Of a stretch of 5,637 nucleotides of DNA, positions 1 through 5,370 are shown in pieces. Each line of letters starts with the position of its first letter. Position 1 is the first letter of the stretch. The DNA is from an uncultured Eubacteriales bacterium (GTDB taxonomy: Bacteria > Bacillota > Clostridia > Oscillospirales > Acutalibacteraceae), in contig ONPH01000128.1 in the NCBI GenBank assembly GCA_900319655.1, forward strand, positions 1 through 5,637. Direction: 5' to 3'. The position numbers and the translations under genes are program-made. Below the pieces are notes generated by a model. The model worked only from the letters and a program-made list of their open reading frames with translations. It did no database searches and was not told the DNA's origin.

Positions 1-70
1 AATAATTGCTAAATAATCTATCTTCCAAATGTGCAAAGTGACAAAATGAAAATTCAACCGAAAAATATTA

Positions 71-99
71 TTGAGTTTTATCAAAAAAACAGATATAAT
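71..99 (+). promoter_or_regulatory. Sigma-A type promoter for the secreted protein gene
   Basis: TTGAGT (71-76) and a perfect TATAAT (94-99) are separated by exactly 17 bases in an AT-rich stretch. Transcription would start near 106 and give a leader of about 50 bases before the ATG at 156. A promoter this good upstream of a damaged reading frame suggests the gene was expressed until recently or still is. The assignment rests on consensus match alone. Confidence 0.75.
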
Positions 100-138
100 A
101 AAATCGGGAATATATGCGGAAACCAACCGCTAAAAAAC

Positions 139-144
139 AGGAGG
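139..144 (+). promoter_or_regulatory. Ribosome binding site that decides the start of the secreted protein
   Basis: AGGAGG lies 11 bases before the ATG at 156 and only 1 base before a TTG at 146. The TTG is in the same frame as the body of the protein but is too close for initiation, and it would give an acidic N-terminus unlike a signal peptide. The ATG at 156 gives the expected basic start MKMTKK, but in the wrong frame. The true start is therefore taken as 156. Confidence 0.75.
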
Positions 145-166
145 ATTGATTAACGATGAAAATGAC

Positions 167-173
167 AAAAAAG
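167..173 (+). other. A AAA AAG heptamer at the frame break
   Basis: Read in the frame of the ATG at 156, codons 4-6 are ACA AAA AAG, so the heptamer A AAA AAG sits in the phase used for -1 slippage, as in dnaX of Escherichia coli. Frame 0 goes on for ten more codons and ends at TGA 204-206 after a 16-residue peptide. The -1 frame goes straight into the signal-peptide core. Loss of one A from a run of seven would look identical, so recoding is not established. Confidence 0.5.
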
Positions 174-373
174 TTATCAGCGTATTCCTTGTTGCAGCAA
201 TGCTGATTGCCGTAGCCTCGGTATCATTCACAGCCTTTGCCTCAACAGGCACGCTCGCGCCGACCTACTATGCCACTAACCCCGGCGGCAAGGTAGGCGT
301 TCAGAAAACAATTACAATCGACGGCAGCGCTGCCGACTGGGACGAGAGTATGCTCATCGCCCAGGGCGCGGCT

Positions 374-376
374 TAG
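374..376 (+). other. In-frame amber codon inside the secreted protein
   Basis: TAG interrupts a frame that continues without a break on both sides: the residues before it (MLIAQGAA) and after it (DVANQFKGG) read as one module. A single G-to-A change in TGG (Trp) would create it. TAG works as an ordinary stop elsewhere in this window, at the end of the SPOCS/LysM gene (5357-5359), so a reassigned code is unlikely. Confidence 0.85.
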
Positions 377-1672
377 GACGTTGCAAACCAGTTTAAGGGC
401 GGCCACGAGAACTGCGTGCTCGATACATACGCGCTTTTCGGAGCGTGGGACAGCACCAACCCCTACATCGGCTGGCAGATGGTTAACACCACCGACACAT
501 GGGCAAGAGAAGGCGACGGACCTCTGTCCGACGGCGGACGTGTTCTTGACGTTCCCCTTATTCTCGCTCTCAGCGTAGACCCATCAAGCACCTCGATGTC
601 TAACAAGAACACCGACGGCAACTCAATCTGGGGACAGAAGATGGGCGTTCAGTTTGACACCCACGTTGACGACCTGCTCTATATGAGCGGCAAGCCCGGT
701 CTCGGCACACCTGCTATGTTCACAGCGGTTGACGCAAACGGTAATACAAACTTCACCACAGGCTGCAAGGAATTCTCTAAAAACGGAATTGCCTATAAGA
801 TGGCAGAGACAAACATCTGCAGCCACATCTACGGCCTTAACGGTTCAAAGAAAACCTCCGACATCTACGATGATAACGCAGGTTGGGTAGATTATAAGAC
901 CTTCAAGAGTTCATCGGGAACTCATAAGACTACATATGACTCATTCTATGAGATTAAGATTCCGCTCTCAACCCTCGGAATCGACGCAAGCTATCTTAGC
1001 ACAAACGGAATCGGCGCAATGCTCGTAGCTACACGCGGAGAGTCGGGACTAGACTGCATTCCTTACGACGACACAATGCTCAACAACGCAACAGGCTCAT
1101 ATTCATCCGACCCGAGCACCTCCAAGGAGAAAGAGGACGTGGACGTAATCACTTCCGACTTTGCGAGAATCGGCGCTCTCGGCGGCGGAGTAACACCTAC
1201 TCCCACACCTACCCCTGCTCCCACAGAAAAGCTCACGCTTAACGCAAATTCAAACTTCTTCCCGGCAAAGACCTTTACAAACAGCAACGGCGAGCAGTTT
1301 GTTACCGTAAACTACAAGCTCAAGTCAACAGCTCCGCTCGTAAACGCTCAGTGGAATATGAGCTACGACACCACAAAGCTCAAATTCGTCTCTGCCGCAA
1401 TGCCCAACGTTGAAGGCTTTGCGTGCGAGGAGAACACTCCCGGACTTGTCAAGGGCAACTTCTACACCCTCAGCTTTGCTAATTTCACCACCGAGAAGGA
1501 CTTTGTTTCCGCGACCTTCAAGATTTTGGGCTCGGGCACAACCACGACCAACTTCAATCTTGAAATTCTCGGCGTAAGATACGCTAACTCAAACAAATAT
1601 CCCGTTGACAACGGCACCGCTCAGACCGTTTCAGGCGTTACCGTTACAAAGAGCACCGAGATTAAGGGCTCA

Positions 1673-1777
1673 GACGTAATGCTAGGCGACGTTAACAGCG
1701 ACGGTATTATATCGGTTTCCGACGCGACCTTGGTTCAGAGGCGCGCCGCAGAGATGATCAGCAGTTCGCAGCAGAAA
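1673..1777 (+). other. Type I dockerin, first repeat only
   Basis: The C-terminal 35 residues include GDVNSDGIISVSDATLVQRR. The calcium-loop positions 1, 3, 5, 9 and 12 are D, N, D, S and D, followed by the usual helix. A functional type I dockerin has two such repeats of about 22 residues each. Here the frame stops at TGA 1778-1780, where the linker to repeat 2 would be, and no second loop is readable in the following bases in any frame. It probably cannot bind a cohesin in the normal way. Confidence 0.8.
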
Positions 1778-1798
1778 TGATTGACCATTTCTAAGTCA

Positions 1799-1824
1799 AT
1801 TAACAATTAAAGATTAACAATTAA
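1799..1824 (+). repeat. 12-base direct repeat with 14-base period
   Basis: ATTAACAATTAA occurs at 1799-1810 and again at 1813-1824, identical and separated by AG. It lies 19 bases after the stop codon of the secreted protein gene. Its function is unknown; AT-rich short repeats like this are common between genes in ruminococcal genomes. Confidence 0.8.
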
Positions 1825-1866
1825 CAGTGAGCTGCTGACCGAAAGGATGGGAGCTCTTTGTTAGTT
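1819..1866 (+). terminator. Imperfect hairpin, possible terminator of the secreted protein gene
   Basis: AATTAACA (1819-1826) pairs with TGTTAGTT (1859-1866) with one G-U pair, and inside it GAGCT (1829-1833) pairs with AGCTC (1852-1856), leaving a loop of about 18 bases. There is no clean U-tract after it, so terminator activity is uncertain. It may just be folded repeat sequence. Confidence 0.4.
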
Positions 1867-1889
1867 ATGAGTTAAGAGTTATGAGTTAA
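1864..1889 (+). repeat. Second 12-base direct repeat with 14-base period
   Basis: GTTATGAGTTAA occurs at 1864-1875 and 1878-1889 with a GA spacer. The period of 14 equals that of the repeat pair at 1799-1824, but the units differ in sequence. Together the two pairs flank the hairpin. Confidence 0.8.
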
Positions 1890-1900
1890 ATAACCAAAAA

Positions 1901-1965
1901 CCTCCCCTGATACGCGAAGCGTTTTAGGGGAGGTGTCATTTTGCTCGCAAAATGACGGAGGGGTT
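1901..1965 (+). repeat. REP-like element of two adjacent hairpins
   Basis: Hairpin 1 pairs CCTCCCCT (1901-1908) with AGGGGAGG (1926-1933), with ACGC/GCGT (1912-1915/1919-1922) inside it around a GAA loop. Hairpin 2 is a perfect 10-base stem, GTCATTTTGC (1935-1944) with GCAAAATGAC (1947-1956). The ends AACC (1899-1902) and GGTT (1962-1965) are also complementary, so the whole unit can close on itself. It encodes nothing and has no U-tract. It resembles dispersed REP/MITE-type elements I associate with Oscillospiraceae; copy number cannot be judged from one window. Confidence 0.65.
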
Positions 1966-2023
1966 GGCGTTTCCTGTAGCGCAAGTTTTCCATAACAGAA
2001 AAATAAAAATTTTTCAAAATAAA

Positions 2024-2050
2024 TGAAACCAAAACGACTTTTAATGTATG
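2024..2050 (+). promoter_or_regulatory. Candidate ECF-type promoter for the sigma/anti-sigma operon
   Basis: TGAAACC (2024-2030) matches the -35 class of many ECF sigma factors (TGAAAC). TGTATG (2045-2050), 15 bases after TGAAAC, resembles the matching CGTA-type -10. Transcription would begin about 2056-2057, just ahead of the ribosome binding site at 2059-2068. This suggests the sigma factor activates its own operon, which is common in this family but only inferred here. Confidence 0.45.
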
Positions 2051-2071
2051 TTATTAGTGAGGGGTGATAAA

Positions 2072-2551
2072 ATGCCGGAAAAGCTGTTTGCAGGCTTGAC
2101 GTATAATCAGACGGTGCAAAAATATTCTCATACAGTCGCAGGCGTGTGTGTAATGCGGCTGCAAAACTACGCCGACGCCGAGGACTGCTACCAAAATGTG
2201 TTTATGAAGCTCTTTGCACAGTCCCCTCAGTTTTCCAATGAAGATCACCTCAAAGCCTGGCTTATCCGCGTTTCCATCAACGAATGTAAGCTGCTTTTGC
2301 GCGATAACCGGCGTATGATCCCCCTCGACAGCTTAAAGGGCAGGGCGATACAGTTTTCTGAGGATTCCGGCGATATGTCGTGGGCACTTTTAAAAACCCC
2401 TCAAAAGTACCGCGACGTGCTCTACCTATACTACATCGAGCAGTACAGGGTAAAGGAGATTGCCGAAATCCTCAAACTTAACGAAAACACCGTAAAAACC
2501 AGACTTAAACGCGGCAGAGAAGCGTTAAAGAAAATTTACGGAGGTGATTAA
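2072..2551 (+). CDS. ECF-family RNA polymerase sigma factor
   Basis: This 159-residue protein directs RNA polymerase to a small set of promoters and is normally held inactive by a membrane anti-sigma factor. Sigma region 2 spans about residues 8-78, with DAEDCYQNVFMKLF (35-48) and LKAWLIRVSINECKLLLR (60-77). Region 4 spans about 107-155 and carries the helix-turn-helix at YRVKEIAEILKLNENTVKTR (125-144). The linker is short and there is no region 1.1 or 3, as usual for ECF factors. The ATG at 2072 is preferred over 2048 because GAGGGGTGAT (2059-2068) lies 3 bases upstream with its AGGGG core 7 bases away, and because the candidate -10 overlaps 2048. The stop overlaps the ribosome binding site context of the next gene, with a 2-base gap, so coupling is likely. 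The ECF subgroup and target genes cannot be named from sequence alone. Confidence 0.92.
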   Translation: MPEKLFAGLTYNQTVQKYSHTVAGVCVMRLQNYADAEDCYQNVFMKLFAQSPQFSNEDHLKAWLIRVSINECKLLLRDNRRMIPLDSLKGRAIQFSEDSGDMSWALLKTPQKYRDVLYLYYIEQYRVKEIAEILKLNENTVKTRLKRGREALKKIYGGD

Positions 2552-2553
2552 GC

Positions 2554-3390
2554 TTGGATGAATTTAAATTTGACGAGTTAAAAAAATTCAGCGTTCCCGA
2601 AAGCTGGCTCAACAAAGCGCTCGAAATCCCCTCAAAAAAGCCCAAAGCCGCCCCAAAGTTTAAGTTTTATCGCTACGCGGCGGCAATAGCAGCGTGTGTG
2701 GTAATCGCCGCGGCGGTGACATTAACGGTAATGTTCGGCTTTAATAACGAAATCAACCTGACAAATCCCGAGCCTGAAAAACCTGAAAATATTTATAAGG
2801 CTGTTGAAACCACCGTTTCCGAAATGTCCGGAAATACGGAAGCGTTAACCGAAATATCCACTGAAAAATCATCCCTTGAAATCAGGCAGTCAACTACAAG
2901 CATTGAGCCTGCCGAAAATAAAGCAGATACTTTTGAAAACGGTAACAGTAAAAAACAAATTCCAAAAGCAACCGAACCAAAAGATAAATCCACGGAAAGC
3001 ACGACGCAATCTGAAAACTCCGAAAAAACCGAACCTGTGACAGTGCCGTGTGTTGAAGGTTTAACTCAGACCTCGAGTGCTCCTCAGGGAGAGAAAAGGT
3101 GTTATGTCGAGACTTCCGTTACGCCTGAGCTTGCGGACGGTAATATCTACTGTCGTTTGGAGGACAGCGACGGAAATGTAATAGGGGACAGCGGCTTGTT
3201 CAGCGAAAGCAGACTTGCGAAAAAGCAAACGGGTAAAAACGGAACGGTTATTTTGTCATACACCTTTGACAACGCAAAGGAGCTTGACGGAAAGACGCTT
3301 GCCGTAGTATTCTATAACGCCAAAGGCGAGATAATAAAAAAGAGCATGTTTGTGCCGTTTTTTGAGAATTTATATTTTATGTTTAAGTGA
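2554..3390 (+). CDS. Probable membrane anti-sigma factor with extracellular domain
   Basis: The 278-residue protein begins at TTG 2554, placed by the near-perfect GGAGGTGAT at 2540-2548; the nearby ATG at 2558 is out of frame and ends after seven codons. Residues 1-40 are charged and cytoplasmic, the size of a short sigma-binding segment. One membrane helix spans about 41-62 (YAAAIAACVV onward). Residues about 70-180 are rich in Ser, Thr, Glu, Lys and Pro and look like an extended stalk. Residues about 181-278 form a beta-rich outer domain of unknown family, including LEDSDGNVIGDSGLFSESR. Position directly after an ECF sigma gene and single-pass topology are the evidence for an anti-sigma role. 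No zinc-binding HxxxCxxC motif of ZAS anti-sigma factors is present, and no RsgI domain is recognisable. The outer domain is presumably the sensor. Confidence 0.75.
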   Translation: MDEFKFDELKKFSVPESWLNKALEIPSKKPKAAPKFKFYRYAAAIAACVVIAAAVTLTVMFGFNNEINLTNPEPEKPENIYKAVETTVSEMSGNTEALTEISTEKSSLEIRQSTTSIEPAENKADTFENGNSKKQIPKATEPKDKSTESTTQSENSEKTEPVTVPCVEGLTQTSSAPQGEKRCYVETSVTPELADGNIYCRLEDSDGNVIGDSGLFSESRLAKKQTGKNGTVILSYTFDNAKELDGKTLAVVFYNAKGEIIKKSMFVPFFENLYFMFK

Positions 3391-3397
3391 TGTGATT

Positions 3398-3742
3398 ATG
3401 AAAAGATTATTAATCGGCGTATATTTATTTTCTATAGCTCTGTTGTTTTCAGCCTGCACCGCCTTACCTGAAAGCGGCGGCGTAAGTTACATAAGCTCTC
3501 AAAGCTATGTTTCGGGAGATAAGTATTCTCTGTGCTTTGAAAACACAACGGAAAAATCGCTTGAATTCAGCATTTACGGAGTTTTACGCGACAATAACAG
3601 AGCGGTAGGCTTGGATGAAAACGGAATAATGAAAACCGCTGTTATCAACCGCTACAGCAAAACAAATATTGATTTTTATTTTAACGACACATCATCGCGC
3701 ATGGTTCCGTATGAAGTAATAATAATCGGTGAATATAAGTAA
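3398..3742 (+). CDS. Small predicted lipoprotein of unknown function
   Basis: The 114-residue product starts MKRLLIGVYLFSIALLFSAC. This is a lipoprotein signal peptide with two basic residues, a hydrophobic core and the lipobox FSA|C at Cys20, so the mature protein should be lipid-anchored on the outer face of the membrane. The mature part (about 94 residues) has alternating beta-type segments and no domain I recognise. The ATG at 3398 is chosen over the in-frame 3350, which would lie inside the previous gene and spoil the signal peptide. The gap to the upstream stop is 7 bases and the Shine-Dalgarno sequence is weak, which suggests coupled translation. Being third in a sigma/anti-sigma unit, it may take part in sensing or respond to the same signal; this is inference. 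Confidence 0.8.
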   Translation: MKRLLIGVYLFSIALLFSACTALPESGGVSYISSQSYVSGDKYSLCFENTTEKSLEFSIYGVLRDNNRAVGLDENGIMKTAVINRYSKTNIDFYFNDTSSRMVPYEVIIIGEYK

Positions 3743-3745
3743 TAA

Positions 3746-3779
3746 ACAGCCCGGAGAAAGCTCCGGGTTGTCATATTTT
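3746..3779 (+). terminator. Rho-independent terminator after the sigma/anti-sigma/lipoprotein unit
   Basis: ACAGCCCGGAG (3746-3756) pairs with CTCCGGGTTGT (3761-3771) as an 11-base stem with one G-U pair and a 4-base AAAG loop. CATATTTT follows as a modest U-tract. It starts 3 bases after the stop codon and separates this unit from the sporulation genes. Confidence 0.85.
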
Positions 3780-3801
3780 ACCACTCTCCCAAATATACTT
3801 A
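3771..3801 (+). promoter_or_regulatory. Candidate sigma-E promoter for the sporulation operon
   Basis: TCATATT (3771-3777) matches the Bacillus sigma-E -35 consensus KMATATT. TATACTTA (3794-3801) partly matches the -10 CATACAnT, keeping the ATAC core. The spacing is 16 bases, slightly longer than the usual 14-15. sipL and spoIVA are mother-cell genes transcribed by sigma-E in studied spore formers, which supports the call. The -35 overlaps the tail of the preceding terminator. A sigma-A reading (TTGTCA at 3768-3773 with TATACT at 3794-3799) would need a poor 20-base spacer. Confidence 0.45.
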
Positions 3802-3815
3802 TTACATAAACCAAA

Positions 3816-3822
3816 AAGGAGA
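3816..3822 (+). promoter_or_regulatory. Ribosome binding site of the SPOCS/LysM gene
   Basis: AAGGAGA lies 7 bases before the ATG at 3830, a strong and well-placed site that fixes this start. Confidence 0.85.
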
Positions 3823-3829
3823 GATAAAT

Positions 3830-5359
3830 ATGGAGTTTAATTCGGATAGCCGATCATTCTGCCTGCCCGTTACGGTGCTCGATACGGTTGCCGAACAGCT
3901 TGCCGATGTAGATTTGACCTTGCCCGATTATTGTCCGGATATCGAAAAAATCTTAAAATGTACCCTCGTTCCTCAAATTCAGACAAAATCCCTTTCGGGA
4001 GGTCAGCTTCAAATCGAAGGCAGTTGTTCCGTAGGCGTGCTGTATGTCGAGAGCGAACACAAAACGATTCGCTGCTGCGAGCAAAGCGTTAATTTTTCCC
4101 AGAGCTTTTCCGTCCGCGATACCTCGGATAACTTCGCCGTAATTACCAAAACCAAGCCCGAGTACATAAACTGCCGCGCACTCAGTCCGCGCAGGCTTGT
4201 TATACACGGCGCTTTTTCACTGTATGTCAAGGTGCTGACAACTCAAAAAACCACGCTCTTTACGCCTGCCGACGGCTCGCTGGAGCTTTTGACAAAGAAA
4301 ATGGACTTTGCCGATTTAACGGCGTTTTGTCAGGAGCAGTTCACCGTAAGCGAGGAAATCTCGGTCGCTGACAAGCCGCGTATTGAGGGGATTTTATATT
4401 CTAAGGTCACCGCCGCCGTTACAGATGTAAAGGCTGTCACAGGCAAGCTGATGGTCAGCGGAGAGCTGAACCTTAAGCTTTTCTACCTGACCGACGTTGA
4501 GAGCGGCGAGACCGCAAAGCTCGATTATATTCTGCCGTTCAGCCGTATTGCCGACTGCGAGGGCATTGACGAGAACACGCGCAACCTGCTCGGCTGCGAC
4601 GTGATGAGCTACGACATCCGCCTTAAAAACGATATGCTGTCCGACAAGCCTGCCGTTGCGCTTGACGCTAAGCTTTGCCTGACCGCCGAGGGCTATAATA
4701 TCGAGAACAAGGAGCTTATCATCGACGCGTACTCCACCGAATTCGCGTCCGTTCCGCAGTTTGAAAAGCTCAAAAGTATTGGCGAGGTAAACCCTGTCTC
4801 CGAAAGCTATATCGAAAAGCTGACCGCGAGCCTTGACGACGGAAAAATTTCAAAAATCCTCGATATTTACTCCGACAGCGTGACAACAGACTCCAAGCCG
4901 TCAAACGGCGCGGTAGAGGTCAGCGGCAAAATCAACCTCTGCATTGTCGCGCTTGACGACAAAAATTATCCCATATTTATCGAGCGCTCCTGCGACTATT
5001 CGCACGTTCCCGACAGCACACAAGGCTGTAACGCAATGTACTTTTTACGCGCCGAACCGTCGGGAATCAGCTTCAGGTTATCCGACGACAGCTCGGCAGA
5101 AATCCGCTGTGAGCTGAAAATCACGGGTGGAGCGGTCAAAAACGAGGTAACAAAGGCGGTTTCGGGAGTAGAGGTGCTCGAGGATAAGCCCGTAAAGCCC
5201 GATAATTGCTCGCTTATGCTGTACTACGCCGCTCAGGGAGAAAATCTCTGGGAAATCGCAAAGGCTCACAACACCGCGCTTGATTCACTGTTAAAAGAAA
5301 ACCAGGTTGAAGAATTAACCCTCGACAGTCCGCAAATGCTGTTGATACCAAAGGCTTAG
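3830..5359 (+). CDS. sipL: SipL-like spore coat morphogenesis protein (SPOCS/DUF3794 repeats plus LysM)
   Basis: The 509-residue protein has no signal peptide and should act in the mother cell at the forespore surface. The N-terminus holds the SPOCS/DUF3794 hallmark LPDYCPDIEKIL (31-42). Three repeat cores follow, each with a strand pair of the type GxLxxxGxxxxxxxY: GGQLQIEGSCSVGVLY (57-72), TGKLMVSGELNLKLFY (204-219) and NGAVEVSGKINLCIVA (359-374). A LysM domain closes the protein at about 463-507, with QGENLWEIAKAHN and Trp474. In Clostridioides difficile, SipL has this order and a similar length, and its LysM binds SpoIVA to drive coat encasement. Here spoIVA starts 11 bases downstream, which supports orthology. 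Its TAG stop overlaps the spoIVA ribosome binding site. A generic DUF3794/LysM spore protein is the main alternative. Confidence 0.88.
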   Translation: MEFNSDSRSFCLPVTVLDTVAEQLADVDLTLPDYCPDIEKILKCTLVPQIQTKSLSGGQLQIEGSCSVGVLYVESEHKTIRCCEQSVNFSQSFSVRDTSDNFAVITKTKPEYINCRALSPRRLVIHGAFSLYVKVLTTQKTTLFTPADGSLELLTKKMDFADLTAFCQEQFTVSEEISVADKPRIEGILYSKVTAAVTDVKAVTGKLMVSGELNLKLFYLTDVESGETAKLDYILPFSRIADCEGIDENTRNLLGCDVMSYDIRLKNDMLSDKPAVALDAKLCLTAEGYNIENKELIIDAYSTEFASVPQFEKLKSIGEVNPVSESYIEKLTASLDDGKISKILDIYSDSVTTDSKPSNGAVEVSGKINLCIVALDDKNYPIFIERSCDYSHVPDSTQGCNAMYFLRAEPSGISFRLSDDSSAEIRCELKITGGAVKNEVTKAVSGVEVLEDKPVKPDNCSLMLYYAAQGENLWEIAKAHNTALDSLLKENQVEELTLDSPQMLLIPKA

Positions 5360-5363
5360 GAGG
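5358..5363 (+). promoter_or_regulatory. Ribosome binding site of spoIVA, overlapping the upstream stop
   Basis: AGGAGG shares its first two bases with the TAG stop of the SPOCS/LysM gene and lies 7 bases before the ATG at 5371. The overlap suggests that ribosomes ending the first gene help start the second, which would keep the two partners in proportion. Confidence 0.85.
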
Positions 5364-5370
5364 CAGGACA

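Larger units (their letters stand above)
156..1780 (+). pseudogene. Secreted carbohydrate-associated protein with cohesin-like module and half dockerin; frame disrupted
   Basis: The reconstructed product is about 541 residues. MKMTKK from the ATG at 156 must join the -1 frame at 173 to make a signal peptide, with a hydrophobic core at residues 7-28 and an AFA|ST cleavage site after 29. Residues about 50-340 form a beta-rich module opening with TITIDGSAADWD, a pattern I associate with CBM9/DOMON-like modules on clostridial amylases and other glycan enzymes. A Pro-Thr linker (346-357) and a cohesin-like beta-sandwich (about 360-505) follow, then one dockerin EF-hand repeat (507-541). No catalytic domain is recognisable, so a binding or scaffolding role is inferred. 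A TAG (374-376) falls at residue 74, where Trp would fit (AAxDVAN). Apart from the frame break and this TAG, the frame is open from 173 to 1777. Probably a recent pseudogene; the longest clean part is 377-1780, with the first ATG at 416. Confidence 0.75.

Noticed and set aside
146..376. TTG at 146 as the start of a 76-residue secreted protein
   Set aside because: It is 1 base after AGGAGG, and it would begin MINDENDKK, acidic and unlike a signal peptide. The open frame is the 5' part of the disrupted gene.
374..376. Genome-wide reassignment of TAG to an amino acid
   Set aside because: TAG ends the SPOCS/LysM gene at 5357-5359 in exactly the right place, fused to the next ribosome binding site, so it works as a stop here.
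381..578. 65-residue open frame overlapping the secreted protein in another frame
   Set aside because: It has no ribosome binding site and a low-complexity translation, and it lies wholly inside a frame with clear domain character.
1063..1287. Reverse-strand open frame with a GVGVGVGV run
   Set aside because: It is the antisense shadow of the Pro-Thr linker codons and has no promoter or ribosome binding site.
1901..1965. CRISPR repeat or insertion sequence
   Set aside because: There is no array of repeats with spacers, no transposase frame, and the unit is only 65 bases long.
2048..2071. Upstream ATG adding eight residues to the sigma factor
   Set aside because: It has no ribosome binding site of its own and lies within the candidate -10; the site at 2059-2068 serves the ATG at 2072.
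3350..3397. Upstream ATG adding 16 residues to the lipoprotein
   Set aside because: It overlaps the end of the previous gene and would bury the lipoprotein signal peptide away from the N-terminus.
3953..4230. Reverse-strand open frames within the SPOCS/LysM gene
   Set aside because: They are shadows of a well-supported + strand gene and have no recognisable domain or ribosome binding site.
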